55,648 nucleotides of DNA from Candidatus Colwellia aromaticivorans. GTDB taxonomy: Bacteria; Pseudomonadota; Gammaproteobacteria; Enterobacterales; Alteromonadaceae. The DNA lies in assembly GCF_003333305.1 (NCBI RefSeq), contig NZ_QOLD01000097.1, positions 1 to 55,648 on the forward strand. Direction: 5' to 3'. Numbering within the stretch: position 1 is the first letter of the stretch; each line of letters starts with the position of its first letter. Under the pieces are notes generated by a model. The model had not been told where the DNA came from. It ran no database searches and saw nothing but the letters and a program-made list of their open reading frames with translations. Positions 54,504 through 55,648 of this stretch are shown in pieces. A program made the translations under genes and the position numbers.

Positions 54504-54948
54504 ACTTTTCACTGTAGTTATTAATATTGCGCTTCATTGCTTTACTATGCAACCCGTCACCTTTGTTTATGCGGTTTTGGTTGTGATTAACAAATTTACT
54601 TAATTGCATTCTTGGTACTGTAAAATCACTATTGTTAAAAATCATACTGTTATTTTTTATATGAAATATAGAACTAATATTTTTATTGCTATCTACGAAT
54701 ACAAGCTTATCGTATGAGCAAAGATTTTCAGATGTTTGGGTTGTAGCATTAGTGGTAAGAATAGTCGTTGAAACTAAATTTTTCAGTTTATGGAACACTT
54801 CAAAATTAGCATATAAAACAGCTGATCTTGTTTGGCTGTCTACCCAGTAAATTATTTGCGTGTCATCTAATGTAGATGAATCAAATAGGGTGTCATCGTT
54901 TGCTATACACCCAAAAGTTATTAATACAAAAAAAACTAGTTTTTTCAT
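54460..54948 (-). CDS. Exported integron cassette protein of unknown function
   Basis: A 162-aa protein, not recognised. The ATG at 54948 is chosen over 54975 because GGGAG lies five bases before it and because MKKLVFFVLITFGCIA then forms a clean signal peptide. The mature part is Asn/Ser/Thr-rich with four cysteines or fewer. The last eleven codons (KLNKDKKTVGF) run into the attC site, so this is a cassette gene ending in its recombination site. Confidence 0.72.
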   Translation of the reverse strand: MKKLVFFVLITFGCIANDDTLFDSSTLDDTQIIYWVDSQTRSAVLYANFEVFHKLKNLVSTTILTTNATTQTSENLCSYDKLVFVDSNKNISSIFHIKNNSMIFNNSDFTVPRMQLSKFVNHNQNRINKGDGLHSKAMKRNINNYSEKCYKKLNKDKKTVGF

Positions 54949-54988
54949 TTTACTCCCCATGTTAGAAATGTTCACCGTAATTCAGTGT

Positions 54989-55091
54989 GCTTATAACGAC
55001 CGCATAAGGGTCTGATAATAGTTTGCTAAAATGTGTAGCGAAGCGAAACGTAGCCAACTGTTACGTGTCCTTGTTAATTTGCTTGTTATAT
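54989..55091 (-). other. attC recombination site
   Basis: On the minus strand GCATATAACAAGC to GGTCGTTATAAGC. The inner part (GGACACGTAACAGTTGGCTA, TTTCGCTTCGCTACAC, TTTTAGCAAACTAT) is almost the same as in the site at 53247. It separates the exported-protein cassette from the ccdA cassette. Confidence 0.87.
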
Positions 55092-55095
55092 GCCC

Positions 55096-55124
55096 TTTAC
55101 AATACGCATTAGAGTGCGCATACT
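55096..55124 (+). promoter_or_regulatory. Candidate ccdA promoter
   Basis: TTTACA, 17 bases, CATACT, with TACGCA...TGCGCA as a small near-palindrome between the boxes that could be a CcdA operator. It is 29 bp before the ccdA start. Confidence 0.4.
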
Positions 55125-55152
55125 TAATTCAATAACTACTTGGAGACATATT

Positions 55153-55398
55153 ATGCAAGCATTATACGATTTTGACGCCCCCAAAAAAGCGACAAATCTT
55201 AGTCTAAATAGTGACTTACTAAAAAGAACAAGAGCACTTAACATTAATTTATCTGCAACTTTAGAGCAAGCATTAAAAGATAAATTAAAAAGTATTGAAG
55301 CTAAAAAATGGGTAAAAGAAAATAAAAATGCCATACAAGCCTACAATGACTTTGTAGATGATAATGGATGTTTTGGTGATGAATTTAGAGAATTTTAA
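55153..55398 (+). CDS. ccdA: CcdA-type antitoxin
   Basis: An 81-aa antitoxin. The ribbon-helix-helix N-terminus contains ATNLSLNSDLLKRTRALNINLSATLEQALKDKL, and the C-terminal tail (AIQAYNDFVDDNGCFGDEFREF) is the CcdB-wrapping segment typical of CcdA. TTGGAG precedes the ATG at 55153; the frame continues upstream into the attC site without meaning. It is on the plus strand, opposite to the other cassettes, as toxin-antitoxin cassettes with their own promoter can be. Confidence 0.9.
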   Translation: MQALYDFDAPKKATNLSLNSDLLKRTRALNINLSATLEQALKDKLKSIEAKKWVKENKNAIQAYNDFVDDNGCFGDEFREF

Positions 55399-55538
55399 TG
55401 TCGCAATTTGATGTATATATAAATCCAAGTAAAAAAAGCCGTGAAGCATACCCGTATATTATTGATATTCAGAATGCCTTAATTAGCGATATTACAACAA
55501 GAATTGTGATTCCTTTGGGGATGTTGGTGCCGGCGTAA
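55398..55538 (+). pseudogene. ccdB: CcdB toxin, truncated
   Basis: The start ATG overlaps the ccdA stop by one base (TAATG). The frame gives SQFDVYINPSKKSREAYPYI, DIQNALIS and TRIVIPLG, the first ~42 residues of CcdB (normally ~100 aa). It then diverges to MLVPA and a stop at 55536. The region that contacts gyrase is missing. The break near 55520 looks like an insertion or deletion junction. Confidence 0.82.
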
Positions 55539-55648
55539 ATCCGCCACTATTTGCCGCATAATAATTTACCGTTCAGAAGGCTCTATTACCAATTTTTTGA
55601 ACTAATCAACTCGATGACTAAAATGGCAATTCATCATTGAAATGGTCG
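55539..55648. other. Unassigned right edge after the ccdB break
   Basis: The last 110 bases do not continue ccdB and hold no long frame. They may be the end of an insertion sequence that broke ccdB, but too little is visible to name it. Confidence 0.35.

Noticed and set aside
55086..55334. 82-aa hydrophobic minus-strand frame
   Set aside because: Antisense of ccdA; the plus strand has the ribosome-binding site and the CcdA family match.
1..55648. tRNA or rRNA genes
   Set aside because: I saw no cloverleaf with a TTCGAATC-type arm and CCA end, and no rRNA signature, on reading; a tRNA scan would settle it.

Overview
The window is AT-rich bacterial DNA that most resembles a marine gammaproteobacterium of the Alteromonadales (Colwellia/Thalassotalea-like). 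I infer this from the style of RimO, HU, glucokinase, the TonB-dependent receptor and the crotonase, and from short intergenic elements of that order. It is an inference from familiarity, not a database result. The whole stretch is an accessory-rich chromosome segment with many decayed genes.

Layout. 1-300: the 3' end (domains V-VI) of a group II intron entering from the left, and a pair of direct repeats. 0.3-8.3 kb: a periplasmic binding-like protein, an inverted-repeat-bounded element, then a sugar-use block: family 2 glycoside hydrolase, sugar/H+ symporter, divergent AraC-type regulator and glucokinase. 8.7-9.2 kb: a broken HAD-UbiA gene abutting a transposase relic. 9.3-24.7 kb: a four-gene, 15.4-kb minus-strand operon for secreted proteins. 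It encodes a 1415-aa Ig-like protein ending in a Cys-rich HExxH domain, a 176-aa exported protein, a 3246-aa protein with 24 Ig-like (Big_5) domains arranged in a 2970-bp higher-order repeat, and a DsbA-like lipoprotein. 25.3-29.4 kb: a VPLPA-CTERM protein, rimO, a cupin protein, a broken GST gene and an unexpected decayed second copy of rimO. 29.4-41.5 kb: a PAS-GGDEF-EAL protein, a MacAB-like efflux system with a separate ATPase and two permeases, a UbiA prenyltransferase, a TonB-dependent receptor, and an ECHDC3-like crotonase with a CoA-binding protein. 41.6-44.2 kb: three unrecognised acidic proteins in a row with a small J-domain protein. 44.2-46.3 kb: a second inverted-repeat element, an mltF relic, HU and a tyrosine-recombinase relic. 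46.3-50.4 kb: a methyltransferase, a LysR regulator divergent from an NADPH:quinone-reductase-like enzyme, and a membrane protein. 50.5-52.4 kb: ISKra4 debris, the 3' stub of a czcA-type efflux gene, a DUF3240 protein and a cytochrome b561. 52.5-55.6 kb: an integron cassette array with about five attC sites. Its cassettes carry a Phd/ParE module, two other minus-strand cassettes, a broken DUF4823 lipoprotein, and ccdA with a truncated ccdB. Cassette polarity puts any integrase to the right of the window.

How the genes work together. The sugar block would cleave a galactoside-like substrate outside the cytoplasm, import the hexose and phosphorylate it. The big operon looks like an exported adhesin and metallopeptidase set with its own disulfide-forming lipoprotein. 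It is the best candidate for an undescribed system here. The J-domain cluster is the second.
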